From Gillisella taibaishanensis (GTDB taxonomy: Bacteria; Pseudomonadota; Alphaproteobacteria; Rhizobiales; Rhizobiaceae), in NCBI RefSeq assembly GCF_001938985.1, contig NZ_MKIN01000023.1, forward strand, positions 186,001 through 250,000: DNA of 64,000 nucleotides. Direction: 5' to 3'. Shown here one piece after another: positions 26,621 to 35,692 of this stretch. Position 1 is the first letter of the stretch, and each line of letters begins with the position of its first letter. A program made the position numbers and the translations under genes. The notes beneath the pieces were generated by a model. That model did not search any database. It was not told where the DNA came from and saw nothing but the letters and a program-made list of their open reading frames with translations.

Positions 26621-26649
26621 TTGACTCTCGATCAAAATTGCTGTTTACC
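26621..26649 (+). promoter_or_regulatory. Candidate sigma-70 promoter for the ffh operon
   Basis: TTGACT at 26621 and TTTACC at 26644 are separated by 17 bases, about 185 bases upstream of the ffh ATG. The -35 is good, the -10 weak. Confidence 0.4.
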
Positions 26650-26833
26650 GCAGCCAAATCTGCGACGAGACACGACTCCGAGCCGCCGACCGGGACCCGC
26701 AAAGGTATAAAGAGATCCCGGAGGTCAACACCCGACAGCGCGATGCGCCCTCGGGTGGTTTTTGGCTTTGCGTCTTGTTTTCGCCCACGAGAAACCCGAG
26801 GTTTGGGGCAACCCAGCCGAAGAGGATGATGCG

Positions 26834-28396
26834 ATGTTTGAAAGCCTGCAGGACCGCCTTGGTTCCATTCTGAATGGACTGACCGGCCGTGGTGCGTTGT
26901 CGGAAGCCGATGTTTCCGCCGCCCTGCGGGAGGTTCGCCGTGCCCTGCTGGAAGCCGACGTCGCGCTGGAAGTCGTGCGTACCTTCACTGACAAGGTTCG
27001 GGAGAAGGCCGTCGGCGCCGCCGTTCTCAAGTCCATCAAGCCCGGCCAGATGGTCGTCAAGATCGTCCATGACGAGCTGGTCGACATGCTGGGTGCCGAA
27101 GGCGTCTCCATCGATCTGCATGCGCCCGCACCAGTTGTCATCATGATGGTCGGTCTGCAGGGCTCGGGTAAGACCACCACGACCGGCAAGATCGCCAAGC
27201 GCCTGACCGACCGGGACCGCAAAAAGGTCCTGATGGCCTCGCTGGACACCCGTCGTCCGGCCGCTCAGGAGCAGCTACGGCAGCTGGGCGTACAGACCGG
27301 CGTCGACACGCTGCCGATCATCGCCGGTCAGTCGCCGACCGATATCGCCAGCCGCGCCGTCCAGGCTGCCAAGCTCGGCGGCCATGACGTCGTTATCCTC
27401 GATACCGCCGGCCGTACCCATATCGACGAACCCTTGATGGTCGAGATGGCCGACATCAAGAAGAACGCCAAGCCGCACGAAATTCTGCTGGTCGCGGATG
27501 CGCTGACCGGTCAGGACGCCGTCAATCTGGCGCGCAATTTCGATGAGCGCGTCGGCATCACCGGCCTGGTGCTCACCCGCATGGACGGCGATGGCCGTGG
27601 CGGTGCAGCCCTTTCGATGCGCGCCGTCACCGGCAAGCCGATCAAGCTGATCGGCGTCGGCGAAAAGATGACGGAACTCGACGAGTTCCATCCGCGCCGT
27701 ATTGCCGACCGCATTCTCGGCATGGGCGATATCGTCTCGCTGGTCGAAAAGGCCGCCGAGAATATCGACGCCGAAAAGGCGAAGGCCATGGCCGAGAAGA
27801 TGGCCAAGGGCAAATTCGACCTTGATGACCTCGCCGAGCAGCTTCGCCAGATGCAGAAGATGGGCGGCATGGGCGGGATCATGGGCCTGATGCCCGGCAT
27901 GGCCGGCATGAAGGACAAGCTGGCGTCTTCAGGCATGGACGACAAGATGTTCGGCCGCCAGATCGCCATCATCTCCTCGATGACCAGGGCCGAGCGCGCC
28001 AACCCGGATATTCTCAAGCATTCCCGCAAGAAGCGCATTGCCAAGGGCTCCGGCACCGATGCCGCCGAAATCAACAAGCTTTTGAAAATGCACCGCCAGA
28101 TGGCCGACATGATGAAAATGATGGGCGGCAAGAAGGGCGGCGGCATGATGAAGCAGCTGATGGGCGGCCTGGCCGGCAAGATGGGCTTGGGCGGCGGCAT
28201 GGGGGGCATGCCCGATCTGTCGAGCATGGATCCCAAGCAGCTGGAGGCGCTTGCCAAACAGGCTGAAGCGGCCGGCATCAAGCCACCTCCGGGCCTTGGT
28301 GGCATGGGCGGGGGTCTTCCCGGTCTGGGTGGTGGAAAACTGCCCGGACTTGGTGGAGGTTTTCCGGGTCTTCCCGGACTACCGAAAAAGAAGTGA
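26834..28396 (+). CDS. ffh: Signal recognition particle protein Ffh
   Basis: A 520-residue SRP54 GTPase. The N domain (MFESLQDRLGSILNGLTGRG) is followed by the G domain with GLQGSGKTTT near residue 108, DTAGR and TRMDGDGRGG, and a methionine-rich M domain that binds signal peptides and 4.5S RNA. The C-terminal tail is unusually rich in Gly, Met, Pro and Leu (repeats of GLGGG and PGLP). The ATG at 26834 has GAGGATG upstream and matches the family N-terminus; an upstream frame extension is not supported. Confidence 0.97.
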   Translation: MFESLQDRLGSILNGLTGRGALSEADVSAALREVRRALLEADVALEVVRTFTDKVREKAVGAAVLKSIKPGQMVVKIVHDELVDMLGAEGVSIDLHAPAPVVIMMVGLQGSGKTTTTGKIAKRLTDRDRKKVLMASLDTRRPAAQEQLRQLGVQTGVDTLPIIAGQSPTDIASRAVQAAKLGGHDVVILDTAGRTHIDEPLMVEMADIKKNAKPHEILLVADALTGQDAVNLARNFDERVGITGLVLTRMDGDGRGGAALSMRAVTGKPIKLIGVGEKMTELDEFHPRRIADRILGMGDIVSLVEKAAENIDAEKAKAMAEKMAKGKFDLDDLAEQLRQMQKMGGMGGIMGLMPGMAGMKDKLASSGMDDKMFGRQIAIISSMTRAERANPDILKHSRKKRIAKGSGTDAAEINKLLKMHRQMADMMKMMGGKKGGGMMKQLMGGLAGKMGLGGGMGGMPDLSSMDPKQLEALAKQAEAAGIKPPPGLGGMGGGLPGLGGGKLPGLGGGFPGLPGLPKKK

Positions 28397-28408
28397 GGAT
28401 CACTATTC

Positions 28409-28729
28409 ATGATTGACCCCGCCATCAAGCAGGAACTCGCCGGTTACCGCCAGTCGATCGACAATATCGACGCGGCGCTGGTGCACATGCTGGCCGAACG
28501 CTTCCGCTGCACCAAGGCAGTGGGCGTGTTGAAGGCCAAATACGATCTGCCGCCCGCTGACCCGGCGCGAGAGGAATATCAGATCGGGCGTTTGCGGCAG
28601 CTTGCCAAGGACGCGCAACTCGACCCGGACTTTGCGGAGACCTTCCTAAATTTCATCATCAAGGAAGTCATCCGGCACCATGAAGCCATTGCCGCCGCAC
28701 ACGGCGGTCAAATCGAACAGACCGCCTGA
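28409..28729 (+). CDS. Chorismate mutase, AroQ class
   Basis: A 106-residue all-helical mutase of the AroQ type, converting chorismate to prephenate for Phe/Tyr synthesis. The pattern YRQSIDNIDAALVHMLAERF with Arg and Asp near residues 14-18, then KAVGVLKAKYDLP and the C-terminal IIKEVIRHHEAI, fits the family. It lies 12 bases after ffh and 65 bases before rpsP, so it is probably part of the ffh-rpsP transcript, an arrangement known in rhizobia. Confidence 0.92.
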   Translation: MIDPAIKQELAGYRQSIDNIDAALVHMLAERFRCTKAVGVLKAKYDLPPADPAREEYQIGRLRQLAKDAQLDPDFAETFLNFIIKEVIRHHEAIAAAHGGQIEQTA

Positions 28730-28794
28730 CGGCGGCCTCAACAACAAGCCGGACGACACAAGAGTGCGCCGGTTAAAAACCAAGGAGTATACCT

Positions 28795-29166
28795 ATGTCC
28801 CTGAAGATTCGTCTCGCCCGCGGCGGTTCCAAGAAGCGTCCTTACTACCAGATCGTCATTGCTGACGCCCGTTCGCCGCGTGATGGCCGCTTCCTGGAAA
28901 AGGTCGGCTCCTGGAACCCGATGCTGGACAAGGACAATGAAAAGCGCGTCGAACTGAACGTCGAGCGCATCACGGAATGGCTCGCCAAGGGCGCTCAGCC
29001 GACCGACCGCGTCCTGCGCTTCCTCGCAGAAGCCGGCCTGGCCGAACGCGCTGTTCGCAGCAACCCTGAAAAGGCAAAGCCGGGCAAGCGCGCTCTGGAA
29101 CGCGCTGCCGAGAAGAAGCAGAAGGCTGAAGACGCCGCTGCCGCTGCTGCAGAAGCCGCTGCATAA
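28795..29166 (+). CDS. rpsP: 30S ribosomal protein S16
   Basis: A 123-residue S16 with the family N-terminus [20 protein letters not shown] and the block [19 protein letters not shown]. The first 80 residues are the ribosomal core; residues 90-123 are an Ala/Lys/Glu extension typical of alphaproteobacteria. AAGGAG lies about 9 bases before the ATG. A hairpin 25 bases past the stop may reduce read-through into rimM. Confidence 0.98.
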   Translation: MSLKIRLARGGSKKRPYYQIVIADARSPRDGRFLEKVGSWNPMLDKDNEKRVELNVERITEWLAKGAQPTDRVLRFLAEAGLAERAVRSNPEKAKPGKRALERAAEKKQKAEDAAAAAAEAAA

Positions 29167-29191
29167 TCGACCTGCAATATGGTCTGACCGG

Positions 29192-29226
29192 CGGGCGGCA
29201 TGGTTTCATGCCGCCCGTTTGTCGTT
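29192..29226 (+). terminator. Hairpin terminator/attenuator after rpsP
   Basis: CGGGCGGCATG pairs perfectly with CATGCCGCCCG around a GTTT loop, followed by TTTGTCGTTT. It sits between rpsP and rimM, so it probably sets a higher level of S16 mRNA than of the processing enzymes downstream. Confidence 0.8.
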
Positions 29227-29287
29227 TATGTAGAGATGGCACCCGCCGTGCCATTCGACCCTTTGCGCCCCAAGGACTTGCATCGTC

Positions 29288-29860
29288 ATGACCAAGCTTG
29301 AAAATCCCGTGCCCATGGCCGTCATTGGCGCAGCTCAAGGCCTGCGCGGTGAAGTGCGAGTGAAATCCTTTACCGCCGATCCGCTGGCATTGGGCGATTA
29401 TGGCAATCTGCACGCCAAAGATGGCCGGGTATTTGAGGTTCTCGATATCCGCGAGGCAAAAACCGTGGTCGTGGTGCGCTTTCGCGGCATCAATGACCGC
29501 AACGCCGCGGAAGCGCTGAACGGGCTTGAACTGTTCATCGAACGCAGCGCCTTGCCGGACGAAGAGCTGGACGAGGACGAATTCTACTACGCCGATCTCG
29601 AAGGCCTGGAAGTGGTCGATGCAGAAGGCGTCAGCTACGGCACCGTCACCGCCGTGTTCGATTTCGGCGCCGGCGATCTTCTGGAAGTCAAAGGTCCTGG
29701 CCGGCGCCCGGTGCTCGTGCCGTTTTCGGAAGCCGCCGTACTCGAGATCGATCTGGAAGGCGGCAAGCTGCTGGTCGATCCACTGGCCGCCGGCCTGAAG
29801 GATGATGGCAGCGAAGAGCCCTTTAGCGCTGATGGCAAGCCGAAATCCGGCGGCCGCTGA
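29288..29860 (+). CDS. rimM: Ribosome maturation factor RimM
   Basis: A 190-residue 16S processing factor. The RimM N-terminal domain ([21 protein letters not shown]) leads to a linker [10 protein letters not shown] and a PRC-barrel domain with [16 protein letters not shown] and LVPFSEAAV. RimM binds S19 during 30S assembly. The C-terminal 30 residues are charged and unconserved. It lies 2 bases upstream of trmD. Confidence 0.95.
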   Translation: MTKLENPVPMAVIGAAQGLRGEVRVKSFTADPLALGDYGNLHAKDGRVFEVLDIREAKTVVVVRFRGINDRNAAEALNGLELFIERSALPDEELDEDEFYYADLEGLEVVDAEGVSYGTVTAVFDFGAGDLLEVKGPGRRPVLVPFSEAAVLEIDLEGGKLLVDPLAAGLKDDGSEEPFSADGKPKSGGR

Positions 29861-29862
29861 CC

Positions 29863-30552
29863 ATGACATTCAAGGCTAGCGTTCTGACGCTCTACCCGGA
29901 CATGTTTCCGGGGCATCTTGGCCTGTCGCTCGCCGGCCGGGCGCTGGAGCGTGGCCAATGGGCCATCGAGACCGTGCAGATCCGCGATTTTGCCGAGGAC
30001 AAGCATCGAAGCGTCGATGACACCCCGGCCGGCGGCGGCGCCGGCATGGTGCTGAAGCCCGATGTTCTCGCCCGCGCCATCGACAGTCTCGACGCCGATG
30101 ACAGGCCACGCCTGCTGATGAGTCCGCGCGGCAAGCCGCTGACCCAGAAGCGGGTGCGTGAAATCGCAGATGGCAGCGGTGTCGTCATCGTCTGCGGCCG
30201 GTTCGAAGGCGTCGACCAGCGGGTGATTGAGGCACGGCAGCTCGAGGAAGTCTCTATCGGCGACTATATCCTGTCCGGCGGCGAGCCCGCTGCGCTGACC
30301 CTTCTCGATGCCGTGGTGCGCATCCTGCCGGGCGTGATGGGCAATGACCAGTCTGGCCTGCACGAAAGCTTCGAAACCGGCCTTTTGGAACACCCCCATT
30401 ACACCCGCCCGCAGGTCTTTGAGGGGATGGACATCCCCGCCGTTCTGACCTCAGGCAACCATGCTGTCATCGAAGCCTGGCGGCGCGAGCAGGCGCTGAA
30501 GCTGACGCAGGAGCGCCGGCCAGACCTGCTGAATCAGCCCTTGAAGAAATAA
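29863..30552 (+). CDS. trmD: tRNA (guanine37-N1)-methyltransferase TrmD
   Basis: A 229-residue SPOUT-class methyltransferase making m1G37 in tRNA. Visible motifs: [10 protein letters not shown] at the start, [13 protein letters not shown] near residue 110 and [17 protein letters not shown] near residue 130, which forms the knotted SAM site. The protein ends a little earlier than the E. coli enzyme. It follows rimM after 2 bases; its last 19 bases overlap the convergent TSUP gene. Confidence 0.97.
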   Translation: MTFKASVLTLYPDMFPGHLGLSLAGRALERGQWAIETVQIRDFAEDKHRSVDDTPAGGGAGMVLKPDVLARAIDSLDADDRPRLLMSPRGKPLTQKRVREIADGSGVVIVCGRFEGVDQRVIEARQLEEVSIGDYILSGGEPAALTLLDAVVRILPGVMGNDQSGLHESFETGLLEHPHYTRPQVFEGMDIPAVLTSGNHAVIEAWRREQALKLTQERRPDLLNQPLKK

Positions 30553-31277
30553 TAGATCGCCAGCGAAAAGCCGGCGGCAATCACCAGCAGGCGCAACAGC
30601 TTCTGCGGGGCGCGCTTGGCCATCGCCACCCCCGCGTAACCGCCGAGTGCTGCAGCCGGCAGCATGATGCTGGCATGCAGCCAGGAGACTGCACCCGCAG
30701 ACGCAAAGACCAGAATGGCAATGGCCGCAATCACGATGGCCAGTAGGTTCTTCAACGCATTGAGATAATGATAGTCACCGCCGCCGGCAAATTGCAGGGA
30801 GGCCAGCATCATGATGCCCATGCCCGCCCCGAAAAACCCGCCATAGATCGAGGTCAGCCCCTGCAGCAGCAGGCCGAGCCGGCTGGCTGTATGCTGCTGC
30901 CCGGCCTTGCGGCTGAGCTTTGGGCCAAGCGCGAAAATCACCGTTGCCATCAACAACAGCCAGGGCACCATGCGACTAAAGGTCGGATTGGAGAGTGATA
31001 TCAGGATCAGTGCCCCAATCAGCGACCCGACGGCCGAGATCAGCGACAGCATCAGCGCATTTTTCCAATGGGCAGCAATTTCGCGGCGATAGGCGAGCGT
31101 CGAGGTGATATAGCCGGGGAACTGGATGATTGAGGACGTCGCATTGGCCGTCACCGAGGGTAGGCCGGCCAGCGTCAGCACGCCGAAAGTAAGGAAGGTC
31201 CCGCCACCGGCGATGGCATTGACGACGGCCGAGAAAAACCCGGCGGCAAACATCAGGCAGATGATTTCAATGGACAT
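30534..31277 (-). CDS. TSUP family (TauE/SafE) transporter
   Basis: A 247-residue membrane protein with about eight helices and the TSUP signatures [19 protein letters not shown] at residue 13 and [12 protein letters not shown] near residue 143. Members export sulfite, sulfoacetate or other organosulfur anions; the substrate is not evident. It is encoded against the ribosomal operon, between trmD and rplS, and overlaps the trmD 3' end by 19 bases. Confidence 0.9.
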   Translation of the reverse strand: MSIEIICLMFAAGFFSAVVNAIAGGGTFLTFGVLTLAGLPSVTANATSSIIQFPGYITSTLAYRREIAAHWKNALMLSLISAVGSLIGALILISLSNPTFSRMVPWLLLMATVIFALGPKLSRKAGQQHTASRLGLLLQGLTSIYGGFFGAGMGIMMLASLQFAGGGDYHYLNALKNLLAIVIAAIAILVFASAGAVSWLHASIMLPAAALGGYAGVAMAKRAPQKLLRLLVIAAGFSLAIYYFFKG

Positions 31278-31535
31278 GAGCGCTCCCCCTCTGAGCCGTT
31301 ATTGCAACCGGCTCCCGGCAGTGCAAGCCAAGACGCCCGCAAAAATCCTCGCCCAGAGGGATGACAAGCCGGAGCGATTGGTATATGGGCAGGCGCGGAA
31401 ACGGGTTTTATCCTGATGACCGAAAACAAAGAACTGCGAAACCGCTCCCGCCGCAAGGCGTAAACCCAAGGTTCGACCGAGGGATAATTGATGAGCGCTC
31501 TGGCTGTTTCAGAAGAACTTGAAAAGGTTAAACCG

Positions 31536-32078
31536 ATGAACATCATTCAGCAGCTGGAAGCCGAACAGGCCGCCAAGATCGAAGCCAAGCGCACCCTGCC
31601 GGAATTCTCCCCGGGCGATACCGTTCGCGTTAACGTCCGCGTGACGGAAGGTACCCGTACCCGCGTACAGGCCTATGAAGGCGTTTGCATTGCCCGCTCC
31701 GGCGGCGGCATCAACGAAAGCTTCACCGTTCGCAAGATCTCCTACGGCGAAGGCGTCGAGCGCGTTTTCCCGGTTTACTCGCCGCTGGTCGAAGGCGTCG
31801 AAGTTGTTCGCCGCGGTAAGGTCCGTCGCGCCAAGCTGTACTACCTGCGCGACCGTCGCGGTAAGTCTGCTCGTATCGTTGAAAACACCGGCACCCGCGC
31901 CCGTAAGCTCAATGATGCCGAGCGCGCCGCTCTGGCCGAAGAAAAGGCACGTCTGGAAGCCGAAAAGGTTGCAGCAGCTCAGGCTCTGGCCGCTGAAAAG
32001 GCCGCTGCCGAAGCCGCCGAAAAGGCTGCTGCCGCTGAAGCCGAAGCAGCAAAGGCTGCCGAAGGTTCGGCTGAATAA
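31536..32078 (+). CDS. rplS: 50S ribosomal protein L19
   Basis: A 180-residue L19. The core (residues 1-125) has [43 protein letters not shown] and [13 protein letters not shown]. Residues 130-180 form an Ala/Glu/Lys-rich helical tail found in alphaproteobacterial L19. The ATG at 31536 has AAAAGG upstream and matches the universal N-terminus; an in-frame ATG at 31488 would add 16 residues. Unlike in many bacteria, rplS is separated from trmD here. Confidence 0.97.
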   Translation: MNIIQQLEAEQAAKIEAKRTLPEFSPGDTVRVNVRVTEGTRTRVQAYEGVCIARSGGGINESFTVRKISYGEGVERVFPVYSPLVEGVEVVRRGKVRRAKLYYLRDRRGKSARIVENTGTRARKLNDAERAALAEEKARLEAEKVAAAQALAAEKAAAEAAEKAAAAEAEAAKAAEGSAE

Positions 32079-32097
32079 GCCCGACATCATTTGTTTG

Positions 32098-32127
32098 AAA
32101 AAGGCGGTCTTCGGGCCGCCTTTTTTA
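32098..32127 (+). terminator. Rho-independent terminator of rplS
   Basis: AAAAAGGCGG pairs with CCGCCTTTTTT around TCTTCGGG, with the T run on the plus strand 20 bases past the stop. Confidence 0.88.
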
Positions 32128-32252
32128 TTGCCCGTCCTGCGGCCACGCGACGCAGGCGGACAGCCTTGCATGTCTCTTGAAAGATGACCGTCCGGCGCTT
32201 ACTGCTGGATGTCCGATGCCACGAAAGATCCGGCATCGTCAGGGGAGCGCGG

Positions 32253-32657
32253 ATGCGTGCAAGGCGGATGACATGGCGAATGGCGGTGCACGTTTTGTGC
32301 ATGGTCGCCCTTGTCGCCATCGGCTTTGCCCACAAGGTGCCCGAGGCGGTGGCAGCGCCGCAGACCTCCGTCGATCTTTCGGCCTATACCTTACCGGACG
32401 GCTCCCTGCCGGTGCTCTGCATTTCCGATCAGAGCACGTTCACCTTTGATGATCACGGCAAGCAGCACGACCATGCAGGCCAAAGCGGCTGCGACGCCTG
32501 CCGTATCAGCGCCTCCATTCTGCTACCAGCGCCCGCCGATACCGGCGGCGTGCGGGCCGAAGCCAGCCTCGACATAGCAGGTCCGTCCGCAGAGGCACCC
32601 ATCATCCTGCGGCTCTTCCCGCCCAATACCGCGCCGCGCGCGCCACCCCTTGCCTGA
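32253..32657 (+). CDS. DUF2946-like protein, putative metal-related
   Basis: A 134-residue protein with an N-terminal membrane/signal helix (WRMAVHVLCMVALVAIGF) and a short exported part holding possible metal ligands: DDHGKQHDHAGQSGCDACR with three histidines and a CxxC. DUF2946 proteins often sit beside copper-, heme- or TonB-related genes; the function is unproven. The ATG at 32253 has AGGGGAG upstream. The next genes downstream are a PepSY protein, copC and copD, which supports a metal role. Confidence 0.7.
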   Translation: MRARRMTWRMAVHVLCMVALVAIGFAHKVPEAVAAPQTSVDLSAYTLPDGSLPVLCISDQSTFTFDDHGKQHDHAGQSGCDACRISASILLPAPADTGGVRAEASLDIAGPSAEAPIILRLFPPNTAPRAPPLA

Positions 32658-32862
32658 TGTCCGATCTGGCACTGCGCTGTCCCTGATGGGGAAGCCCAGT
32701 GTGTCTCCGGCGGGGATCAAGAGGTATTAGGGATTTGTATCCCGCCCAAGGCCACCGCTCCATCAGATTCGCGCCCTGCCATATGAAACGCATCGGAGCA
32801 AGCAGCCTTGTTGGCTGCCCGATATGAGCATCTGGCCATGGACGCCGCAATTGGGGTCAATC

Positions 32863-34287
32863 ATGACACTCGTCACTTCTATGCCGGCCGAAAAGCCAGC
32901 GATCGCCTCCACACGAGGATTTTATCTTGCGGCTTGGCGCTGGCATTTCTACGCCGGTCTCTATGTCGCCCCCTTCCTCATCATGCTGGCCATCACAGGC
33001 CTGATCATGATGTGGAGTGCCACGCTGGTTGGACGCGATGGCGAAAAGGCCTTCTCCGTCACTCCGGCTGCCACAAAAACCACCGTCTCGCAGCAGGCCG
33101 ACGCCGCCCTTGCCAATGTGCCTGATGGCACGCTTGCCCATTACATCGCCCCGTCCACGCCCGAAAGCGTCGCCGTTTTTCGTGTCGACCGCGGCGAGGC
33201 CGCCATCATGGTGGCGGTCAATCCCTATGACGCGCAGGTGCTAGGCCAATGGGATCGGCGCAGCGCGCTCTACGATCTCGCCAACAGCATCCACAGTGAC
33301 CTGCTGATCGGCACGATCGGCGACCGGTTGATCGAGATCGCCGCGGGTTTCGGCATCGTACTTGTGATAACAGGCCTCTATATGTGGTGGCCGCGCAACG
33401 GCGAAGGTTTCTCCGCCTTGCTGTTTCCCCGGTTTACCGAAAAGGGCCGCCAACTCTGGAAGGCCCTGCACCGCACCATCGGCTTTTATGCCTCCATCCT
33501 GCTGCTGGTCTTCCTGGTGTCCGGGCTCAGCTGGGCAGGGGTCTGGGGCGCAAAATTCACACAGGCCTGGAGCACCTTTCCGATCGGCAAATGGAGCGAC
33601 GCTCCCCTCTCCGATGCCACCCATGCCAGCATGAACCACGGCAGCATCAAGGACGTGCCCTGGACACTTGAGGAAGCGCCGATGCCGATGTCCGGCTCGG
33701 ATGCCGGCCATCCCGGCCTTGGTCACGGTCAGCCCGCAACGCTCGACAATGTCATTGCCTTTGCCCGCGCCATTGGTTTCGGCTCCGGCTCCGACCAGCG
33801 CTTCCAGCTGAACTTCCCCAAGGATGAGACGGGCGTCTGGAGCATTTCCCGCGACACGATGAGCAGTGACAGCACTGATCCACTTTCAGACCGAACCGTG
33901 CATATCGATCGCTATACCGGCAAGGTGCTGGCCGATATCAAGTATGAAAACTACGGCCTGGCCGGCAAGGCCATGGCGCTCGGCGTTTCCTTCCACATGG
34001 GAACGATCGGATTGTGGAACCTCGTCCTCGTCACCGTCTATTGCCTGGCGGTGATCTTCCTCAGCGTCAGCGGCTTCGTTCTCTGGTGGAAACGCCGACC
34101 GAAAGGGGCATCACGACTGGTCGCACCTGCCTATCCCGCCGATATGCGTCTGTGGAAGACCGGCGCCCTCGTCATGCTGGTCACGTCCCTGCTGTTTCCC
34201 CTGACCGGCGCCACGCTGCTCGCCGTCCTCGTCATCGACATGCTGCTGATCCGACGGATCAAGCCGCTGAAACGGGCGCTCAGCTGA
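32863..34287 (+). CDS. PepSY-associated TM helix membrane protein
   Basis: A 474-residue PepSY_TM (PiuB-like) protein. TMs are near residues 33-53 (FLIMLAITGLIMMWSA), 160-180 (GFGIVLVITGLYMWW), 210-230 (ASILLLVFLVSGLSWAG), 385-410 and 440-465. Paired histidines in AWRWHFYAGLYVAPF and KALHRTIGFYAS are family hallmarks. Such proteins are inner-membrane ferric/metal reductases or transport accessories. A metal role is inferred from the copC-copD genes that follow; the actual substrate is unknown. The ATG at 32863 has GGGGTC upstream. Confidence 0.87.
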   Translation: MTLVTSMPAEKPAIASTRGFYLAAWRWHFYAGLYVAPFLIMLAITGLIMMWSATLVGRDGEKAFSVTPAATKTTVSQQADAALANVPDGTLAHYIAPSTPESVAVFRVDRGEAAIMVAVNPYDAQVLGQWDRRSALYDLANSIHSDLLIGTIGDRLIEIAAGFGIVLVITGLYMWWPRNGEGFSALLFPRFTEKGRQLWKALHRTIGFYASILLLVFLVSGLSWAGVWGAKFTQAWSTFPIGKWSDAPLSDATHASMNHGSIKDVPWTLEEAPMPMSGSDAGHPGLGHGQPATLDNVIAFARAIGFGSGSDQRFQLNFPKDETGVWSISRDTMSSDSTDPLSDRTVHIDRYTGKVLADIKYENYGLAGKAMALGVSFHMGTIGLWNLVLVTVYCLAVIFLSVSGFVLWWKRRPKGASRLVAPAYPADMRLWKTGALVMLVTSLLFPLTGATLLAVLVIDMLLIRRIKPLKRALS

Positions 34288-34361
34288 GCGCAAACATCTC
34301 CACCAGACTTGCCAAACCCATCTTCATCAACCACTTCCCATAAAGCCAAAGGACCTTACAC

Positions 34362-34733
34362 ATGTCTTTCACCCGCAAAACAATCGCTGCCATCGCATTT
34401 GCCGCTGTTACCGCCATCGCCGGCCAGGCTTTTGCTCATGCCCATCTGGCCACTGCCACGCCAGCCGACAAAGCAACCGTCGCCAGTGCGCCGAAGACCA
34501 TCGATCTCACCTTCACCGAAGCACTCGAAGCCAAATTCTCCGGCGTCGACGTCCTTGATACCCAACAGCAGAAGGTCAAGATCGGCGAGGCAGTCCTGAG
34601 CAAGGATGGTAAGGGCCTGAGTGTCCCGGTTACCGGCACGCTGGCACCCGGCGCCTATACCGTCGAGTGGCACGTGCTGTCGGTCGATGGCCACAAGTCG
34701 AACGGCACGACCAGCTTCACCGTCAAGCCGTGA
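34362..34733 (+). CDS. copC: Copper resistance periplasmic protein CopC
   Basis: A 123-residue periplasmic copper-binding protein. The signal peptide ends at AGQAFA, leaving mature His1 in HAHLATATP, the Cu(II) N-terminal site. The other ligands of that site, an aspartate and a histidine, are in SVDGHKSNG near the C-terminus. The short middle lacks a methionine-rich Cu(I) loop, as in most single-site CopC proteins. It overlaps copD, and both likely handle periplasmic copper. Confidence 0.93.
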   Translation: MSFTRKTIAAIAFAAVTAIAGQAFAHAHLATATPADKATVASAPKTIDLTFTEALEAKFSGVDVLDTQQQKVKIGEAVLSKDGKGLSVPVTGTLAPGAYTVEWHVLSVDGHKSNGTTSFTVKP

Positions 34734-35611
34734 CACCTGAACAGGCCGAAATCCTCTGCCGTTTCGTGTTCGACGCCGGCGCGCTCCTCATCTGGGGCGC
34801 GTACGGTTTCCTGTGGCTTGCCGTTAGCAAGGAGCTTGAAACCACCATCGAGCACCGCCTGGCACCGATCTACGGCCCGACCCTGTTGCTGGTCACCCTC
34901 GCAGGTGCCGGCAAGATTGCCGCCCAAGCCGCCATGCTTGATGACGGCTGGCAAAGCGTAAACCCAGCGCTTGCTATCGAAGTGCTGGAAGCGACACGCA
35001 GCGGCGCAGCCCTCGGGCTGCAGGCCGGCTTTGCCCTACTGCTCTTCTTGGGATATGTCCTGCTCCCCCGCCATCGTGGCCCGGTCGTAACCCTGCTTGG
35101 CCTGCCGTTGCTGATCTCTCTCAGTCTCAGCGGCCATGCAGCAGTTGAAGAAGGCCTCCTCGGATTGCTGCACAAGGCCAATCACAGCCTGCATCTTGTT
35201 GCCGCTGGCCTCTGGCTCGGTGGGCTGGCGCCGGTGCTTCTGCTGCTGCAAGCCATGGCTGACGACACCAAGCGGTCGGAAGCCTTGAAAGGCCTGATGC
35301 GGTTTTCGACGATCGGCCATGTCGCGGTTGTAGTGACCTTGCTGAGCGGCCTCCTGAATTCGTGGCTGATCATTGGCGCAACACACTTCGACCTAAACCT
35401 CGCCTATCAGCGCCTGCTGGTGTTGAAGATTGCGGCGGTGGCCACCATGGTGGCGATTGCGCTGGTCAACCGCTATGTCTTCGTGCCACGCATGCACCTC
35501 TCGCCAAGACAAGCCGTGCGCAATATGCAGATCGGAAGCTGCGTAGAGATCGCCCTTGGCCTGATTGCGGTCGCGCTCGTCGCCGCCTTCGGCACGATGT
35601 CGCCGGGATGA
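34730..35611 (+). CDS. copD: Copper homeostasis membrane protein CopD
   Basis: A 293-residue protein with about eight membrane helices and the CopD-type segments SLSGHAAVE, KANHSLHLVAAGLWLGGL (near residue 165) and RFSTIGHVAV, whose histidines may bind copper. It is taken to start at the GTG of 34730, which overlaps the copC stop as GTGA. CopD proteins work with CopC in copper import or export across the inner membrane. Confidence 0.9.
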   Translation: MTPEQAEILCRFVFDAGALLIWGAYGFLWLAVSKELETTIEHRLAPIYGPTLLLVTLAGAGKIAAQAAMLDDGWQSVNPALAIEVLEATRSGAALGLQAGFALLLFLGYVLLPRHRGPVVTLLGLPLLISLSLSGHAAVEEGLLGLLHKANHSLHLVAAGLWLGGLAPVLLLLQAMADDTKRSEALKGLMRFSTIGHVAVVVTLLSGLLNSWLIIGATHFDLNLAYQRLLVLKIAAVATMVAIALVNRYVFVPRMHLSPRQAVRNMQIGSCVEIALGLIAVALVAAFGTMSPG

Positions 35612-35692
35612 CCGGAATACGGCTGCAATTTCCTTGAAATCCACGGATCACCTGTGACACAGTTTCTGCGCCACATATTCAGGAGATATTTC

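Noticed and set aside
26573..26833. Possible 4.5S/SRP RNA gene in front of ffh
   Set aside because: The conserved SRP RNA tetraloop region and a long complementary stem could not be found; only a promoter-like pair is seen.
31488..31535. 16-residue N-terminal extension of L19
   Set aside because: Ribosomal L19 universally begins at [12 protein letters not shown] sequence, and that ATG has its own ribosome site.
32658..32862. GGGGAAGCCCAGTG segment resembling part of a cobalamin riboswitch upstream of the PepSY gene
   Set aside because: The rest of the B12-box and the conserved core are missing and the downstream genes are not cobalamin-related.
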